Shown piece after piece: positions 46,301 to 58,272 of a stretch of DNA of 64,000 bases. The translations under genes and the position numbers were made by a program. Positions within the stretch are counted from its first letter, which is position 1. The number at the start of each line of letters is the position of its first letter. The stretch is from Manihot esculenta (lineage: Eukaryota > Streptophyta > Magnoliopsida > Malpighiales > Euphorbiaceae): assembly GCF_001659605.2 (NCBI RefSeq), contig NC_035176.2, positions 26,034,716 to 26,098,715 of the forward strand, given 5' to 3'. The notes below the pieces were generated by a model that did not search any database, was not told the origin of the DNA, and saw only the letters and a program-made list of their open reading frames with translations.

Positions 46301-48600
46301 TATTTAAATAAATTAATTTATTATTCCAAATAAAATTAAATATAAAGTTTACATTCAAAATTTTTAAATTCATATAACGTTTTCAAATTAATTTTTACGT
46401 ATCAAAACTAATTCTCTCTAATTAATATTAAAACTGCACATTACACATAGAGATAATCCATCTATAAGATATCAAATCTTAAAATGATTTCTAATGGATT
46501 AAAATCCTGATTGATAAGAAAGAAAGATCTCATCTTTATCGATTGTACTAATTCAATTGGATAATCACAAAATTAATTTGACGAAATAAACATGAAAATC
46601 TTTAGACGTACATGAATCAAAATATAATGCAATGTCCTTTAATCTTTTCTTAACATCTTTTTTTCTATAATTGACAATGGTGGAAGACAAGTGAATCTAA
46701 TTAAAAAAAGTAGTGAACTTTTTTTAATTTAGAATTTGAACCTAATCTTCTCTTAAAGGATGCTAAGTGATATTTTGTTGATCCATAGAGAGACACGTCC
46801 AGCCTATTGGGTATTGAAATTCCCAAGGAATTGAGAGCATACATGTATTTGCTAATACATGGCAAAAGACTTGTGCATTAGAAAAAGGGAATAAATAAAA
46901 GCTCTATTCCCAAATTAGCATAGGATATTCCACTAAGATGGATTAAAAGAAAGCTGATTTTGCATAAATTGAGGTGGAAATTGTCGGCAAAACCAGAGAA
47001 ATTAACAAGTGGGAGTTAAGCTGGAGGAAAGGTCAATTAACTCATAACAATTTTCCTTCATGTCGGCAAGAGAAGGTCAACAATTATCCCAAAATTTCAG
47101 CTAAGTGGATTAATATTTTCAAACGCCAAGAGAAAAAATTCAGTCTTCTCTTCTCTGTAATTGGGTTTTCATTTCTATATTCACTTTGCCTAGTTGGTTT
47201 TACCATCATTATTCATTAGGATTTGCTGCCCAATGTGACCCCCCATAATTATGCCAATATTTAAAAAATTAATCCCTCGCAGTGCCAAACAGCTCAACCA
47301 TGTTAAGAGGTAGCTTTGAATTTAAGTATTATTTCAACAATTTACAGTGCCTTTAAATCGGTGATGGGAGATTTTTGAAAGTAACACACACGATGTAAGA
47401 TTTTAAAATCTTTATGATCTACCAATTTAGTAGGTTTCGAAGGGTTTGCCCCTCAATTATATTACTAATAATATTAAATTTCTTTTTTTATCTAAATTTT
47501 TTCTAAACTATATTTAAAAAATCAAATAAAATTATTATTTATTAAAGTTTCATAGCCCTAAAATAAATTCTCTTTAATTTATTTAGTCTTATTTAGATTT
47601 ATCTGACTTTTTAATTATTTAAAAGTAAATTTAAATAAAAAAATAAAATTAATAAAAAATTATTTAGATTCCGTCAAAAATTTTAACCAATTTCGTTTGA
47701 TTTAAATGATATATAAGAGAAAAAATAGATTAAAAGACAAAAAATCATATTGAGATATTTCAAAGATTGAAAAGCAAATATTTAATAGTAAATAAAGACT
47801 ATTTATAATAGAAAAAATTTTAATATTTAAAATTATAAAAATATCTAAAAAATAATTAAAATAAAAAATTAACCCTTAAACGATAGAATTTTCATATTAA
47901 AATTTGTTATAGATTTGCCAGCAGTTTTTTACACTTTTTAAAGTCGTGCGTCTTGAAATTTTCTTTTCGAAAAATTATTGTAAATTTCCATCAAATATCG
48001 ACAGTAAAAATTAAATCCGGTCTAAATCTACCATAAAGTGCAAAACTAGTTACACCATATCAGAAATTTAACATTTTTAATCTCATTATATAATTTAATA
48101 TATTTTTTGCGAACCTCTAAAACCCATATCTCCCCTAAAGAAAACATTTTATTTCTAATAAAATGATTTTTTTTATAAAAAAAAATACATATCTTACCTC
48201 TAAAAACCTCTCCCTAGTGTTAGGGATAAAATTACAAGAAGATAATATATATATATATATATATATATACCCATGTTAACATTTATTTTTATCCATAATA
48301 ACTTGATTTTCCGAGTAGCCGCGCCGTAGGCCCAGTAGCTAAGCTCAATTACCGGAAAATGGGCCGAATTACCGGAAAACCGCTGACAGAATTAGAATTA
48401 AATGCCCCTGCAGCCTGCACTAAATATAGGGTTGGACTTGATTTCTTTGTCAATAGATAAGGCTTCATTAATCAGAAGAATAGGCCGTCTAGACCCAACC
48501 TACAATAGAAAACATAGATGAAGCCCACCAAAGAATCAAGAAAACGACCCAGTAGCTGATCCAGAAACAACCATCTTCCCAAGCTGCTTTGACAAAAAAA
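43314..48600. other. AT-rich intergenic DNA
   Basis: No gene is supported. Long AT-rich stretches dominate. Two less AT-rich islands stand out. One is at 45410-45900, with T-rich runs. The other is at about 46776-47240; it starts TGTTGATCC, contains TAAATAAAAGC and might be a decayed LTR, but I see no second end, TSD or partner copy. A TA microsatellite lies at 48245-48269. Patches at 48300-48560 (GGCCCAGTAGCTAAGC, GGGCCGAATTACCGGAAAA) look like decayed repeat or gene-flank sequence. Confidence 0.5.
48245..48269. repeat. TA dinucleotide microsatellite
   Basis: An uninterrupted alternating A/T run of 25 bases. It is about 650 bp beyond the stop codon of the TIFY8 gene and would be a length-variable marker. 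Confidence 0.9.
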
Positions 48601-48645
48601 ACAAAAAACAAACAACTTCCCTCGAAGGAAGTTTAGAATTTATTG

Positions 48646-48651
48646 TTTATT
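48646..48651 (-). promoter_or_regulatory. Candidate polyadenylation signal of TIFY8
   Basis: The - strand reads AATAAA at 48651-48646, about 270 bases after the stop codon, with a second AATAAA at 48644-48639. Spacing and strand fit a plant near-upstream element, but no transcript is available to confirm it. Confidence 0.4.
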
Positions 48652-48919
48652 TGGGGCTTGGGCTTCTATTTGAATTTTATATTTGGACGTTTAACCTTAG
48701 TGTTTTTTCCCCCTTGCCTTTGTTGTGACTGAACCTAGAGCTTGGATGCTTCTTGATTTCAAGCAATGGAGGAAATAAATTTTAACTGGAAAAATTTTAA
48801 GCATAATCTAAAATCAAAAGAAGTTTGGCCATGTCTACATCTGATCAAGAATCTGATAGCTCAACTAAGTCCTCTATCAACAACAAAACCCCAAAACGAT
48901 CTCTTCCTCTTGGCCTTAA

Positions 48920-51900
48920 TTACACCTCTCTTTTCTCTTCAGTACTTGGTTCTCCTGCTTGTCCTTGTTTTCTTATCTCTTCTCTCATTACAATGCTGCC
49001 ATGTTGACCTGCAACAATTCATCAGTCATTTCCCAACTCAAACTATCATAGAAATACAGGGCAACAAATTTGAATCATTACTTACCTGTAGGTGTAGGGA
49101 TTCGTTCGCTGGAGCCAACGCCATGAGCAGCATTAACAGTCCCTGATAGCCTCCCATGCAGTGCTGTGTTAATGGCTATTCCTGCTTCATTTTCTCCGGT
49201 GGTCATGGAGCTTTCACCACCTGGCCTCACAGTTGGTTTTGGCAAGTATGCCGTGGACCATGATCCTCCATTTGATCCGGCTAAGGCCATTATAACATCT
49301 GCCTGAAATACATTAGGCAGCACAGAGTTGTCAAAGGAATGACATGCTCAGCTATATATCAAATTAAGCAGAACTTTCACAGAAAATGTTGTAGGAACAA
49401 TGTCTCTACTTGAAAACTCATTAGTCAATCACTCGATTTTAAAAAATATATTAAAATATTTCTATATTTCTAAGATTTTAAAAAGTTTAGTAATTAGTTT
49501 TATTATTTTTAACCATTAAGAGCCGGAGAAAAATTTAAAATACCCTCAGTTATTTTGATTATTCACTTAATAAAGAGAACTTAGAAATGAAAAATTTTTT
49601 ATTTCTCCCCTTTTAGACTGAAAGTTCACCGTGTCAGCTTAAACATTTAATGGTAGGAATAACTAATAGATTTTTTAAAACGTATTTTTCAAAACCAAGG
49701 GATCAACTATTGAATTTCTCCATATTACAAAGACTATATAGTAAGTTTCTCAAAGCTTTACCTAAGACCCTGAATTATCAGCTGTTAGAAAAAAGCTTAT
49801 GAGAAAGATGCATATCTTGTGTTGTATATCTTCTTTCTAGGTATAAGCTTTTAGAATTTCCCATTAGGTTAAGCAATTTCGAATATTCAAAAACGAAAAA
49901 AAGATACTTCTACAATTCAAGAGAGGCACAAGATAACTGGATACAAGGATGATTATTTAGACAATTATGATTGAATAACTTGTACTTCGCACAGAAACAC
50001 CACAATTGAGACTGTCTTATTAGTTCCATGCAACAAAGATATCACTCTTCAAGACAACTATTAGTTCATTTTGAATTCCATAACTCAAGTACCACCACAA
50101 AGCGGAAGAAAAAGGCGAATCGATGACAACATCATGCACTCTATGCACTCTCTTTTAATACACTAACAAGCAACAGTTTCCTAGAAAAAACTGCAATCCA
50201 TGTTGAGAGACATAAAAGCACTACTATATTAGTCCTTCCATTGATTCAGATAAAAAAAATTACAGTGCAGAGAGGTACTCCTGCAAGTCCTAATAGTTCT
50301 CAAGGGGAAAACAATGCCAAATCACCACTCCAAACAGGATTACACCACCAGAAACTTCAAGTACTATAAATCTTCAGGTTAAATGTCACGGCCCAAAAAA
50401 AAACTCCCAAAGGAAAATGAAGATATAAAGTTCTTCTCATGAATACTCAAAAAACACCAAAGTCTGAAAATCACAGTAGTTCTTTCAAAGAACTTCTTTG
50501 CCTTGACCATTTTTTATAGATAACCATCACCATATGAAACCAAAAATGTCAGTAGTGAGTCCTCCAAATTAACAATCTTACCTCCAGTAGAAAAGTAGAT
50601 GGCCATCACTAAATAAAGAAATTCTAATAAAGGTCTCTGTTGCCCACAGTAAATAAAGAAATTATAACTAGACTGTTAAGAAACTGATGGCCCAATTTCA
50701 ATGCAAAATGGTGGAGTGCAGGGTTGAATGGACTTGATGGGTGGCCTTCTCCAAGATGCCTAAATGGCATTTTGGTTTTTATTGATTATTGTTAGTTGAT
50801 CATTTATAGAATGAGTAATAAATTGTGCAAGGTAAATTCGCGTGAATCCTAAAATAAAATTTAATAGATAATCTGAACATAATTAAAGGAGATTATAATC
50901 ATAGGCTAATTGATTGATAGAAAATTCTTATAAGTTGTCTTAATAAGATCTTGTAATCTGTATATAAATACACTTACTTCAATAGAAAAAACACACGGAA
51001 ATTGCCCAATTCATTATCTTGTTATATGGTATCAAAGTCTTTGAGCTAATTTTGAGTGTCTGTTTTCTTTGGATTTTCTCGGGTTGAGAAACTGATTGTC
51101 AGGTCACCAAGTTTGGGTGTCCGTTTGGTCTCAATGCTTGCACAGGGAGAGGTGCAACATCATTTTCGGTCGTTTCTCATAAAATGGTGACCGGAGCTTC
51201 CGCGAGTGGTACTCACACGCCAATCCAAGTTTCGGCCCCAGTTTCACACGACCACATATGGGAGCGTGTGGCGTCCGTTTGTCCTCAGGTTTCTTCCCTG
51301 ATCATCGCTCGGTCATTTCTGATAGGTCTCCAATGGAACTCCAGCCATTCGGTGCTAATTGGGAAGTGTTCTTCCGTGACAGCCTATTGCTCATTGGGTT
51401 ACTGTTCACTGGGTTAGGTTTTATTGCCTTCCTTTAATTGGTTGAAATGGTTTATGATAGTAAGACCCATATTGTTAAAATTATCCCAACATCTCCAGTA
51501 GTGGCTGAGACAGGTAAAATTTGTCTTATTTTCTCTTCATATAAATGGGTCATTGATTCTGTTGACACGAATCACATGATAGGTAATCTTCATATTTTTA
51601 CCAACTTTTGATCTCATAAAGCACCTTCTCCTGTTACTAAAGCCGATGGGTCAACCTATAATGTTAAGATTTCTAGAACTGTTAAACCTACTCCTTTTAT
51701 TACCCTATCATCTGTGCTAAGTTTACCTAATCTTGCCTTTAATTTAATATATGTGGTACTCGGCCTCCTGTTAAACCGTTAGTTGTTCAAGTTTATTCTT
51801 GGAGACCAGTACCTGATAATACATGTCCTACACCAGAATCTTCTTCGTCATCGGATCCACCACCGAGTGACCTTGACCTCCCCATTAGTCTTTGTAAAAG

Positions 51901-54900
51901 TACAGTGTAAGTCTACCTATTCTATTGCTAACTTTTTGTCTTATGATAACCTGTCTTCTTCTACCTCCTTAATTGTCTCTTTATGTTCTATTTCTTTACC
52001 TAAGATGGTTAAAAAGGCTCTGACCTATTCTAGATGGCGTAATGCAATGTTTGAGGAGATCAAGGCTCTAGATGAAAATTATACTTGGAAACTAGTTGAT
52101 TTACACTCTGACAAGAAGGTTGTGGGCTATAAATGGGTTTTTTCCATTAAAGTTAATCCAGATGGTTCCGTAGCGAGGGTTAAGGCTCCAAAGGTTATGC
52201 ACAAACCTATGACGTTGACTATTCTGACACTTTTTCTCCTGTAACAAAAATGACTTCGGTTCACTTGTTCATCTCCCTAACTGCTTCTCAGCATTGGCTT
52301 TTACACCAGTTAGATATTAAGAATGCATTTTTACATGGTGACCTCCAAAAGAATGTGGTTATGGAGCAACCACCAGGGTTTGTTGCTCAAGGAGAGTATG
52401 GGAAAGTTTGCCGTTTGAAGAAATCTTTGTATAGTTTGAAGCAGAGTCTCGGTGTATGGTTTGGCAAATTCAGTGAAATTGTTCAAAAATTTGGGTTGAA
52501 AAAAAGCAAGTGTGACCATTCAATCTTCTATAGAAATTCAGATCTGGTATTATTCTTCTTGTTATGTATGTTAATGACATTGTCATTACAAGGAATGATA
52601 GTACAGGGATCTCTTCTCTCAAAAACTACTTACATGCAAGTTTTCATACCAAAGACTTAGGTCAGTTTAAATATTTCTTGAGAGTCAAAGTCTTGAGGAG
52701 TAAAAAGAGAATTTTCCTGTCTCAAAGAAAGTATACTTTGATTTATTTGGAGAAATTGAGAATATGAGAGCTAAACCCTGTAGCACACCAATGGTTCCGA
52801 ATATATGTCTCACAAAGGATGATGGAAACCCTTATGATAATCCAGAGAGGTATAGGAGGTTGATTGAGAAGCTGAACTATCTTATGACAATAACTCAGCC
52901 AGATATTGCTTTTGCAGTAAGCGTTGTAAGACAGTTTATGTCTGCATCTACGATGAAACATTGGGCCGCTCTAGAATAAATTCTATATTATTTAAAAGGG
53001 ACTCTTAAACTCGGTATACTCTACAGTGATCATGGGCATACTGCACTTGAATGTTTTTCTGATGCTGATTGGACAAGATCCACAAGTGATAGAAGGTCGA
53101 CTATATGCTTGTGTATTTGTTGGAGGAAACCTAGTGTCTTGGAAAAATAAGAAGTAAAATGTGATATCCAGATCCAGTGTTGAGTCAGAATACAGAGTCA
53201 TGGTTCAATTCACTTGTGAGATTATGTGGATAAATCATTTGCTAAAAGAAGTTGGTATGGATGTTGCGTCACCTGCGATACTTTGGTGTGATAATCAGGC
53301 TGCTCTTCACATTACTTCCAATCTAGTATACCACGAACGAACCAAGCATATTGAAATTGATTGTCATTTCATCCGTGAGAAAATTCAAGAAAATTTAATC
53401 TCCACTAAATATGTGAAAACAGGAGAGCAACTGGGTGATCTACTCACCAAAACTTTAAATGGGTCTCGAATAGAATATCTTTCTAACAAGTTGGACATAA
53501 TAAACATCTATACTCCAACTTGAAGAGGAGTGTTAGTGTGTAAACATAATTTGTACATAATTAAAGGAGATTACATAGTCATAAGCTAATTGATTGATAA
53601 AGGATTTTTAGGAGTTGGCTTAACAAAACCTTGTAATCAATATATAAACACACTTACTTCAATAGAGAAAACACACTGAAATTGCCCAATTGCCTAATTC
53701 CTTGGCTTGTTACAAATAGCAACTTGAGAGTATGAAGGGAAACTTTCACTTAAGTTTGAGCACATTACTTGTCTATAGTCAACCTCAAAAATGAAAGTCC
53801 AGCAATATGAGTCTTTGGATGGTTTAGCAACTCTGTCAGGTTGTATAAATATACAAACAAACACATGCCATATTCAAAGGTAGCCCCTAAGAAGTTAGCC
53901 ATATAACCAACTTAACACTGATCCACCAGAAGTTAGTCATATAACCAACTCAATAAACAGGAATTATCAATCTTGTCTGAGCACTACTGGCTGGAGATCC
54001 GTAGAACGCACTAGTGAAACTGAGCTCATTGAATAGTAACAGAAACACATTTTCTAAATAACCAACACAAAGTCTAGAGGAAGCTTTCAGTTATAAATAA
54101 ATGGACATAAGCCCAGGGCCTCAGGCAGCAACGGCAATGTCAAACATTCAGATTTTCTAAAGAAGGTTCAGTCACAAAGCATAGGAAGCCAGCATAGCTA
54201 TTCCTTGATTAAGCAATATAAGGTTTTTACCAGAAAGACAGTAGAGACCATTACAATTAAACAGAATTGCATTTAATGTTAGGAGAGAAACGGAAAAGAA
54301 GAAAACGAAAGAGAAGCAAACCTTGTTGGGGTGGACATCATCAAAAACATGAGCTTGACCAGCATAAAATATAGTCATTTGACGACTAGCAGATGTTAAA
54401 CCCTGTCGACTGCCACATTAATAGATCATAAAATAGCATTAAATTTCCTTTGAGAAATTGAAACCTTCAAACATAAGAAAATAGTAAAACAATAGTTCGT
54501 ATCATTAAATTTACCCTGAAGGGGCTGAAGACTCTGGCTCTGAAATATGAGTCCCAGACTTAGGTTTGCTGCCACTTGGCTGCACCCTTGATGAATTTTT
54601 CTCAGATATGGCGCTACCAGCATTGATGGAACTCAGAATTCCAGGGCCTTTAATTCCAGTTCTAGACCCTTCATCAGCAGCTGATTGGGAGATGATTGAT
54701 GGACCAGCGTTTACATCCCTGAATTTGTTTGCAGGAACTTGCTGCATAAAAGGGACAAACTGACCCACGCGAGGAGGATACTGTATGGCTGCTCCCATTG
54801 GAATAGCTCGCTCCCATTTGGAAACATGGGCATCAAGTCTACTGCCAGCAGAAGTTTGCAGTATGAGAGATGCAGAAGTCGGTCTTGTTGGGTGCATACT

Positions 54901-56173
54901 ATAGGAAACTTCATCATCATTGGACCTTCTAGACTGCTCTCCTCCACCTCCATTCTTGAGCATCTGAATTTGAATAGTAATCAGCAACATGAATAACAAA
55001 ATCCATTCAAGGGGTTGTCAAGATACACTAAACAAGGAAGAACAACTTGATGGCAGCTTACCTTCATCAAATGCAGGCCCTCAAGAGAATCATGGCCGCC
55101 CATTTGTGGATTCCCACCCCTAGTATATCCCGTGAAGGCAGAATCTGAAATACTTCGTTTACTTCCTGCTAATCTGGTGCTTATCTCAGGACCAGAGATA
55201 TCACTCCTTGGACCATAAAACGGAATTCCCTCAAGATGATTTCCAGCCTGCCTTTCTATTAAAAATAATGAGAAATCAAACTTCAATGTCTATGGATAGA
55301 ATTCCAAACTAGAAAGCACAAGCTAGCAATATCTAAAGATGGCTTTTTAACAATATAATCTAAAGAAACCATAGAACACCACATTAGCAAAACCCATCAA
55401 CTGAAGCAAATTATTGTAGAGGATGAAGAAAAAGAAGAAGAAGAAGAAGCCTTGGACAGCGGCAAGCCATTGCCAATTGAGCTTGCCCATTAGGACGAAT
55501 AAGTTAATAAAACAAAAGAATAGAGAGCAATCAAGACCTACAAAAGCTACCAACCCCATTACTGACCTCACTAAAACTAACCCATAACAAAAGATACCAG
55601 CTCCACTACTTTATAGAATCTTTCTACATAACCAGGAAACAATCAAAAGCACCGCCCATGTTGAAGGAAAAATCAAAATTACCTAGAGAAACAAGAAAAG
55701 GAGGGGAATAAAGGAAGTGCATTCCTCCATAAAGATGAACCATTGAGTTAGAAAAAGGGCTTCCATTTAACTAGATGACGATCAAAACACACTTCAAACT
55801 CGTAAAAATGGAAAGATCAAACAAATGTAAAAGAAAAACATAAACAAAACCTAAAAAAATAGAAAATTTCAAGAAGAGGGAAGAAGACGTAAAACAAACC
55901 TGAGGCAAGATCAGAGGTGGTGGAAAAGGGACCACGGGCACCACCAGAAGAGGCAGCCCCAACAGATACAGAAGCAGAAGGAGACGCATCAGTGTTCTTG
56001 GGGGCCAAAACGACAGGCGAATCTGTGGTAGCCGGCTTCATACCGAGGAAATCATGGAACATTGCCTTCACTTGGTGGTGATGGTGTTGGGTGTTAGTAG
56101 TGTTAAGAAGACTGACACCGGCGCTAATACTAAGAGAAGTGTTGGCATTGTAAGCTTTGCTTTGTTGAGCCAT
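48920..56173 (-). CDS. TIFY8: TIFY8-type transcriptional co-regulator (six coding exons)
   Basis: Coding exons on the - strand are 56173-55900, 55255-55062, 54963-54515, 54409-54322, 49302-49086 and 49008-48920 (TAA at 48922-48920). All introns are GT-AG, phases agree, and the product is 436 residues. The N terminus has a His run (30-33) and the AMFHDFLGMK block (37-46). The middle is Ser/Gly/Pro-rich. The TIFY motif TIFYAG is at 318-323 in a domain spanning about 316-351, encoded across exons 4 and 5. No Jas motif, GATA zinc finger or CCT domain follows. The short acidic-basic end EPSTEEKREV and the overall layout point to the non-JAZ member TIFY8. In Arabidopsis TIFY8 acts in the nucleus as a repressor adaptor; that role is inferred here. 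The start ATG was chosen over an upstream in-frame GTG at 56191. The reading frame looks intact, unlike everything around it. Confidence 0.88.
50790..51026 (+). repeat. 5' LTR of element E
   Basis: It starts TGTTAG and ends CTTGTTATA before the primer-binding site. It is about 50 bp longer than the right LTR near its start. The shared part contains CTTACTTCAATAG and the AAATTGCCCAATT end. Confidence 0.7.
51520..51760 (+). pseudogene. Copia protease/gag-preintegrase remnant (element E)
   Basis: KWVIDSVDTNHMIGNLHIF (from about 51540) corresponds to the copia protease active-site region, where the normal Asp-Ser-Gly has become Asp-Ser-Val. KADGSTYNVKISRT and LSSVLSLPNLAFNL follow, the conserved block before the integrase. 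The integrase itself is missing: the sequence jumps to the region before reverse transcriptase at about 51780. Confidence 0.7.
51783..53523 (+). pseudogene. Copia reverse transcriptase and RNase H (element E)
   Basis: Blocks in order are WRNAMFEEIKALDENYTWKL, VVGYKWVFSIKVNPDGSVAR, then after a frameshift HQLDIKNAFLHGDLQ (first catalytic aspartate), EQPPGFVAQGEYGKVCRLKK and SLYSLKQS. A shifted frame with YVNDI (catalytic YVDD changed to YVND) follows, then AKPCSTPM and RLIEKLNYLMTITQPDIAFA. RNase H follows with SRSSVESEYRVM, WCDNQAALHI and ERTKHIEIDCHFIREKI. At least four frame breaks make it non-functional. Confidence 0.88.
53531..53714 (+). repeat. 3' LTR of element E
   Basis: It starts TGTTAGTGTGTAAAC after the purine-rich GAAGAGGAG and ends CTTGTTACA. 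It aligns with the left LTR from CATAATTAAAGGAGATTA onward. Confidence 0.75.
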
Positions 56174-56378
56174 TATCAGAAGTAGGGCCACTTCTTCATC
56201 TCCACCATACCACGCTTCTGCTGCTTCATATCTGCTGTCTTTCTCCTTTACCCACTTCAGCGACGCAAGGAGTGAGTCGAGTGACTAAGAGAAAGAGAAA
56301 GAACAAAGGGAGCACGATTTACAGGAAGGAAAAAAGAAGGTAAAGAACGAGAGGGAGAGAAAGAATCAGACATATAAT

Positions 56379-56381
<3 letters not shown>

Positions 56382-56411
<30 letters not shown>
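56382..56411 (-). repeat. (CT)15 microsatellite in the presumed 5' leader or core promoter of TIFY8
   Basis: On the gene strand this is an uninterrupted CT run of 30 bases about 210 bases upstream of the start codon. CT tracts near transcription starts are common in plant promoters and 5' leaders. No clear TATA box could be assigned, so whether it is transcribed is not known. Confidence 0.85.
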
Positions 56412-56412
<1 letters not shown>

Positions 56413-57844
56413 ATTAAAAAGCAAAAGGGTGTTTCCTTTGTTTCTTTGAATTAAAAATTGGGTGTTTGTGTCTGTATGCGGAGAGATTGCGTTGTGTTTT
56501 GTCCTTAAAGGGATAACTGTTGTGTCTCTGTATCTGTGCTTTTTACTATTTGAAAATTTTGGTAAAATTAATTAATTAATTAATCTCTATACACTTTATC
56601 TGTCTCACAATAACAGTTATTTTTTAAAAAAAATTATAAAAAATTTTAAGGTAATATTAATTTTAAATTAGATTAATTTAATAAATGTCTAAGGCACTTG
56701 TTGTTCCCACTATCTCATTTATCCTGCACTGTTAAACTTTTTATATTTAAATGAAACATCGTATTAACATATTAAATAGTTTGGATGATTTTTAAAAATT
56801 CAATTAAAAAGATAATCTTCTTAAGTTTTCACATTATTACTATTAATTTATATTGTAAAAAGTAAGAGAACTTTAGGTAACGTAAAAGATTAATTATGAG
56901 AAACTTTTTAGTTATAATTTCAAAAAACATAAACTATTTTAATGAATTTTTATAGAAATTAATTAGTTAATTTTATATGTGTTAAATAACAATTTTCTGT
57001 TACGGTTTCATCAGTTAATTTCTCTATAAAAAAAATATCAAATCACTCTACTGCAAAGTAAAATTACAAAGACAATGTAAAAGCAAGCACAATTCTAATA
57101 TAATGCGTTGAAAAAAAAGAGAAAAATTAACAAAGAAAATGTCAATGTCAGTGCAATATTTTTAATTTTGTGCATAAATTTTTTATTGAACAAGAAAATG
57201 TCATATTAAGTGGCGTATTTAAGTAAGTTTAACTGAAATTAACTTTTTTTTTTTTTAACTATGCAAATTGGAATTAAAAATTGAGTGGGTAATGTGAACA
57301 TATATAGAAATGTAAGTCCAAATTACATGTGCACCCACCAATCCAACTTATACTACCATATCCAACTCAATACTGTTACCCTAAATTCGAACATAAAGCA
57401 CTGCTAAACCGCATTTTCTCGATTTTGATTCCAGGCATCGGCCATCAACTATGAAGCATTGCCAAACCGTTCATTGTTAATTTGAAATCAAACACCGACC
57501 ATCATCTCCCATACAACAAAGGATAAGCATGTTTTTGTTAGAATAATACTAAAAAATATAACAAAGGATTTGAAGGTGAAAGCATTGTCCTTTAAGGAAT
57601 TATGCCTCCACTATGTTGTTGTTAGGTATAATGGTAAATTCTTTTCAGGATTAATAAAGCCAAATGGAATTCTATACAACAAATATAGAATTCCCCCTAA
57701 AACAAAATGAAAATTATAATGGATGTCTGCAAGTGATGCTAAGATCAAATGATTTAATTACACATGTATTTATAGCATTATCTTTGAACATAACTGTTAA
57801 TAATAATCGTTAAGACAACAAATATGTCACTTAATCTTAAGTTG
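56412..57844. other. AT-rich region between TIFY8 and element D, including the TIFY8 upstream region
   Basis: No coding frame or element end was identified. The part nearest the gene (to about 57000) is the likely promoter; it has an (ATTA)n-like run at about 56568-56582. The stretch 57290-57800 is less AT-rich and contains the pair GCACTGCTAAACCGCATTTT and GCATTGCCAAACCGTTCATT, a weak local duplication. Confidence 0.5.
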
Positions 57845-58256
57845 TGAACAGAAAGTAACAATGATAACAGAAAATAGTAGAGAGAAAAAACTCATGTATA
57901 TTACTTACTTTGTATTAACTTATATATACAAAGGTAGAAACTATTAGAACGATCTAGAGGTTCTTCTCAACAGTATGCTAACTACTTTCATAACTAACTA
58001 CTCGTTTCCGCTTAAATTCCCTTTCATAATCTGCTGCATGTGGAAGGCGTGACTGGTGTTTTCAGTTCAACATGGCCTTTTTAGTTTAGTGTCTTTCAGT
58101 TCGGCATCAGTTTGGTATTTTTTAGTTCTGCACCAGCTCGACATAGCCTTAAGAAAGAGCCATTGAAGCTCATCCCTGTGCATTTCTTTGTACGCACCGT
58201 TTCATTAATCCATGCTTATTGCGCTGCGTTTTATTTGCTAGTTGTTATTCTTTCAT
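57845..58256 (-). repeat. 3' LTR of element D
   Basis: On the - strand it starts TGAAAGAATAAC right after the purine tract GGACAAGGAGGGGAGGGA and ends near TTTCTGTTCA. The left limit is approximate (57843-57847) because the partner LTR is outside the window. Confidence 0.6.
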
Positions 58257-58272
58257 CCCTCCCCTCCTTGTC

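Larger units (their letters stand above)
50790..53714 (+). mobile_element. Element E: internally deleted Ty1/copia retrotransposon in TIFY8 intron 4
   Basis: The left LTR (50790-51026) and right LTR (53531-53714) share about 135 alignable bases, with roughly one difference in seven by hand count. The left LTR is followed by TGGTATCAAAG (51027-51037), the initiator-tRNA-Met-type primer-binding site of copia elements. GAAGAGGAG precedes the right LTR as polypurine tract. Inside are a protease remnant, reverse transcriptase and RNase H, but no integrase and no recognisable gag. I could not find a matching target duplication (flanks ATTAT and AATAG). Confidence 0.85.
49303..54321 (-). other. Intron 4 of TIFY8, 5 kb, hosting a copia element
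   Basis: The donor is AAG|GTTTGC at 54322/54321 and the acceptor is TATTTCAG|GCAG at 49303/49302. At 5019 bp it is far longer than the other introns (644, 98, 105 and 77 bp). About 2.9 kb of it is the copia element at 50790-53714, which reads in the opposite direction. The remaining sequence (49303-50789 and 53715-54321) is non-coding, with no further element that I can define. Confidence 0.85.

Noticed and set aside
46974..47219. 81-codon open frame in the intergenic region
   Set aside because: No recognisable domain, no neighbouring exon or splice signals, and it lies in an island that looks like decayed repeat.
50785..53719. Target-site duplication for the copia element in TIFY8 intron 4
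   Set aside because: The flanking five bases (ATTAT and AATAG) do not match, and the exact left LTR start is uncertain.
56110..56140. EAR-type repressor motif in the N terminus of TIFY8 (TSLSISAGVSLL)
   Set aside because: The spacing does not match LxLxL or DLNxxP.
55817..56191. Upstream in-frame GTG at 56191 as the TIFY8 start
   Set aside because: An ATG at 56173 in a normal context gives the expected N terminus; the six extra residues have no support.
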